Positions 61,733 to 64,000 of a stretch of DNA of 64,000 nucleotides are shown here, piece after piece. A program made the position numbers and the translations under genes. Under the pieces are notes generated by a model. It was not told the origin of the DNA and did no database searches. It saw only the letters and a list, made by a program, of their open reading frames with translations. The DNA comes from Maricaulis salignorans. GTDB taxonomy: Bacteria; Pseudomonadota; Alphaproteobacteria; Caulobacterales; Aquidulcibacteraceae. The stretch's first letter is position 1; each line of letters starts with the position of its first letter. The stretch covers positions 1 through 64,000 of the forward strand of contig CAMDDL010000002.1 in NCBI GenBank assembly GCA_945891505.1. Direction: 5' to 3'.

Positions 61733-61766
61733 ACCACTGCCCCCTGCAATCCATGCCGCGAGCCAC

Positions 61767-61795
61767 TTGGCGTTCAGGCCACGGCTGCCTATAGA
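61767..61795 (+). promoter_or_regulatory. possible sigma-70 promoter of alaS
   Basis: TTGGCG (61767-61772) and TATAGA (61790-61795) are separated by 17 bases and lie about 47 bases before the alaS ATG. Confidence 0.45.
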
Positions 61796-61841
61796 TTTGC
61801 CAACACTATTTTAAGCGGCACCTCGTGCCTGGACGGGATTC

Positions 61842-64000
61842 ATGGCTAGCGTTAACGACATTCGCACTTCGTTTTTGGACTTTTTCAAATCCAAGGGCCA
61901 CACAATTATGGCGTCCAGCCCACTGGTGCCGCAAAATGACCCGACTTTGATGTTCACCAATGCGGGCATGGTCCAGTTCAAGAACGTGTTTACGGGGGCA
62001 GAAACCCCGCCCCAGCCGCCACGTGCTGCGACCAGCCAAAAGTGCGTGCGTGCAGGTGGTAAGCACAATGACCTCGACAATGTCGGCTACACCGCGCGCC
62101 ACCACACCTTCTTTGAAATGCTGGGGAACTTCTCGTTCGGCGACTATTTCAAAGACCAAGCCATCAGCCATGCGTGGGAATTGCTGACCAAGGATTTTGG
62201 CATTGATAAGTCAAAGCTGATTGTCACCGTCTATCACACCGATGACGAAGCCCGTGCCCTGTGGCGCAAGATTGCGGGCCTCAGCGATGATCGCATCATC
62301 TCCATCCCCACCAGCGACAATTTCTGGTCGATGGGAGATACGGGCCCGTGCGGGCCGTGCAGCGAAATCTTTTATGACCATGGCGACCATATTTGGGGCG
62401 GCGTGCCGGGCAGTGCGGAAGAAGATGGCGACCGCTGGATTGAGATCTGGAACCTCGTCTTCATGCAGTTTGAACGCCACGCTGATGGCAGCCAAACCAG
62501 CCTGCCCAAGCCCAGCATCGATACCGGCATGGGGCTGGAACGTGTCTCGGCCGTACTGCAAGGCGTGCACGACAATTATGACATCGACCTGTTCAAGACC
62601 CTGATTGCGGCGTCTGAAAACCTAACCGGCGTCAAGGCTGAAGGCGACAAGCGCGCAAGCCACCGTGTTATTGCCGACCATATCCGCGCGTCCAGTTTCT
62701 TGATCGCCGATGGGGTGACGCCATCGAACGAAGGGCGCGGTTATGTGCTGCGCCGCATCATGCGCCGCGCCATGCGCCACGCCCATATGCTGGGCGCGAG
62801 TGAGCCATTGTTACACCGCTTGGCCCCGGTCCTGATGCAAGAAATGGGCGGCGCTTATTCCGAATTGCGCCGTGCTGAGGCTTTCATCACCTCAACGCTC
62901 GAGCAAGAAGAAGTTCGCTTCCGCCGAACCTTGGGCCGAGGCCTGTCCTTGTTGGACGAAGAGAGCGCGGGGCTGAAGCAGGGCCAAGAGCTGTCGGGCA
63001 AAGCTGCCTTCCAGCTTTATGACACCTATGGCTTCCCAGTGGATCTGACCCAAGACGTCTTGCGCGCACGCGGTATCGGCGTCGACATGACGGCCTTTAA
63101 TGCTGCAATGGACGAGCAAAAGGCATTAGCACGCGCCGCTTGGGCGGGCAGCGGCGAAGCTGGAACGGATGCAATTTGGCTGACCTTGAAAGACGAACAA
63201 GGCGGCAGCGAATTCCTTGGCTATAGCCAGAGCGAGGCCAGCGGCCAATTGGCAGCGATTGTGGTCGGCGGCGCAAAAGTCGACGCCCTCGCTGAAGGCG
63301 AGAGCGGCGAACTGGTGTTCAACCAAACCCCCTTCTACGCCGAAAGTGGCGGCCAAGCCGGTGATCAGGGCGTGATCCGCTTTGACAATGGTGCCGTCTT
63401 TGAAGTCGAAGACACCTTAAAGCGCGCTGGGGCCATCCATGGCCATAAGGGCAAGCTGGTGCAAGGCGGGATCAATGTCGGTGACGCCGCTTCATTGACC
63501 ATTGATGCGCCGCGCCGCAACGCCATCCGCGCCAACCACAGCGCGACGCACTTGATGCATGCCGCCCTGCAAAACGTTTTGGGCCCACATGTGACGCAGA
63601 AGGGCTCGCTGGTTGAAGCAGATCGTTTGCGCTTTGACTTTGCCCATGGTGCAGGCCTGTCGCGGGCAGAAATTGATGCCATTGAGGCTGAGGTAAACGC
63701 GGTGGTGCGGCAAAACACCGAAGCCTCCACCCGCTTGATGACGCCGGATGAAGCCATTGCCGAAGGCGCGATGGCATTGTTTGGTGAGAAATATGGCGAT
63801 GAAGTGCGCGTACTGGCCATGGGCCGCAAGCTCGATCACGCGCCGAAGTCCTATTCAGTCGAACTCTGCGGCGGCACCCATGTCGGCCGTACCGGTGACA
63901 TTGGCAGCTTTGTGATTGTCTCTGAAGGCGCAGTTGCCGCTGGCGTACGCCGGATTGAGGCCGCAACAGGCCAAGCCGCCCTCGATCACCTCAAGGCCGA
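61842..64000 (+). CDS. alaS: alanyl-tRNA synthetase, 5' part (runs off the window)
   Basis: The class II synthetase charges tRNA-Ala. About 719 residues are present and the frame is still open at the window edge. Motifs in order: [68 protein letters not shown] and the Ala pocket LVFMQFERH. The editing domain follows, with [18 protein letters not shown] (HxxxH) and [18 protein letters not shown] (C-x-x-x-H zinc site). The oligomerisation C-terminus is outside the window. The ATG at 61842 ([11 protein letters not shown]) fits family N-termini. Confidence 0.97.
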   Translation, partial: MASVNDIRTSFLDFFKSKGHTIMASSPLVPQNDPTLMFTNAGMVQFKNVFTGAETPPQPPRAATSQKCVRAGGKHNDLDNVGYTARHHTFFEMLGNFSFGDYFKDQAISHAWELLTKDFGIDKSKLIVTVYHTDDEARALWRKIAGLSDDRIISIPTSDNFWSMGDTGPCGPCSEIFYDHGDHIWGGVPGSAEEDGDRWIEIWNLVFMQFERHADGSQTSLPKPSIDTGMGLERVSAVLQGVHDNYDIDLFKTLIAASENLTGVKAEGDKRASHRVIADHIRASSFLIADGVTPSNEGRGYVLRRIMRRAMRHAHMLGASEPLLHRLAPVLMQEMGGAYSELRRAEAFITSTLEQEEVRFRRTLGRGLSLLDEESAGLKQGQELSGKAAFQLYDTYGFPVDLTQDVLRARGIGVDMTAFNAAMDEQKALARAAWAGSGEAGTDAIWLTLKDEQGGSEFLGYSQSEASGQLAAIVVGGAKVDALAEGESGELVFNQTPFYAESGGQAGDQGVIRFDNGAVFEVEDTLKRAGAIHGHKGKLVQGGINVGDAASLTIDAPRRNAIRANHSATHLMHAALQNVLGPHVTQKGSLVEADRLRFDFAHGAGLSRAEIDAIEAEVNAVVRQNTEASTRLMTPDEAIAEGAMALFGEKYGDEVRVLAMGRKLDHAPKSYSVELCGGTHVGRTGDIGSFVIVSEGAVAAGVRRIEAATGQAALDHLKA

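Overview
The window looks like the chromosome of an alphaproteobacterium, most likely Caulobacterales-like. The reasons are a split ddl-ftsQ-ftsA / ftsZ-lpxC division cluster, an FtsZ tail ending [11 protein letters not shown], a CtrA-type box (TTAA-N7-TTAA) with clustered GANTC sites in front of ftsZ, two large TonB-dependent receptors, and a MoxR-DUF58-BatA/DUF4159 operon. Base composition is moderately GC-rich by eye. Nearly everything is chromosomal housekeeping; accessory traits are confined to the first 5.3 kb and to a toxin-antitoxin locus near 61 kb.

Layout. 1-2.1 kb: an IS3-type transposase tail with a stop codon inside its conserved C-terminus, copies of a GC-rich dispersed repeat, an orphan Cas2-like/SinR-like small protein, a charged hypothetical protein and a possible 18-codon gene with its own terminator. 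2.3-5.3 kb: trigger factor with a Lys/Ala-rich tail, an unknown protein, tRNA-Leu(UAG) and a DUF2283 protein. 5.3-12.5 kb: an acyl-CoA-dehydrogenase-like flavoprotein, YebC, a YmdB-type phosphodiesterase, 5-formyl-THF cyclo-ligase with a 6S-RNA-like gene in front, inositol monophosphatase, AnmK and TyrS. 12.5-23.2 kb: envelope and division genes (glmM, lpxC, ftsZ, murI, murB, ftsA, ftsQ, ddl), then a NUDIX hydrolase and a DUF1285 protein. 23.3-30 kb: a four-gene MoxR/DUF58/membrane-protein operon.

30-34.9 kb: GNAT acetyltransferase, SOUL haem-binding-like protein, tRNA-Gln(UUG), SppA protease and a TPR/aspartyl-hydroxylase-like protein. 35-48 kb: a peptide-use region with two TonB receptors, a secreted S9 peptidase, an oligopeptide-binding lipoprotein and two permeases, but no ABC ATPase. 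48-53.8 kb: a DUF442 phosphatase-like protein, an ATP-grasp-like protein whose frame contains a suspicious upstream TGA, an MBL-fold hydrolase, two envelope proteins and an acyl-CoA synthetase. 54-61 kb: SDR, PdxH, a DnaJ-domain protein, RsmD, DUF1003, GrxC, a nitrilase-family amidase, DUF1178 and a Tat-exported amidohydrolase. 61-64 kb: a DinJ-like antitoxin and a YafQ-like toxin encoded divergently rather than as an operon, then the first 2.16 kb of alaS, which runs off the window.

The most notable signals are the CtrA/CcrM-type control region shared by ftsZ and murI, the divergent toxin-antitoxin pair, the murI-murB block lying between ftsA and ftsZ on the opposite strand, the in-frame TGA before the ATP-grasp-like gene, and the orphan Cas2-like gene beside strong palindromes. 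I found no clear new multi-gene defence or biosynthetic system.
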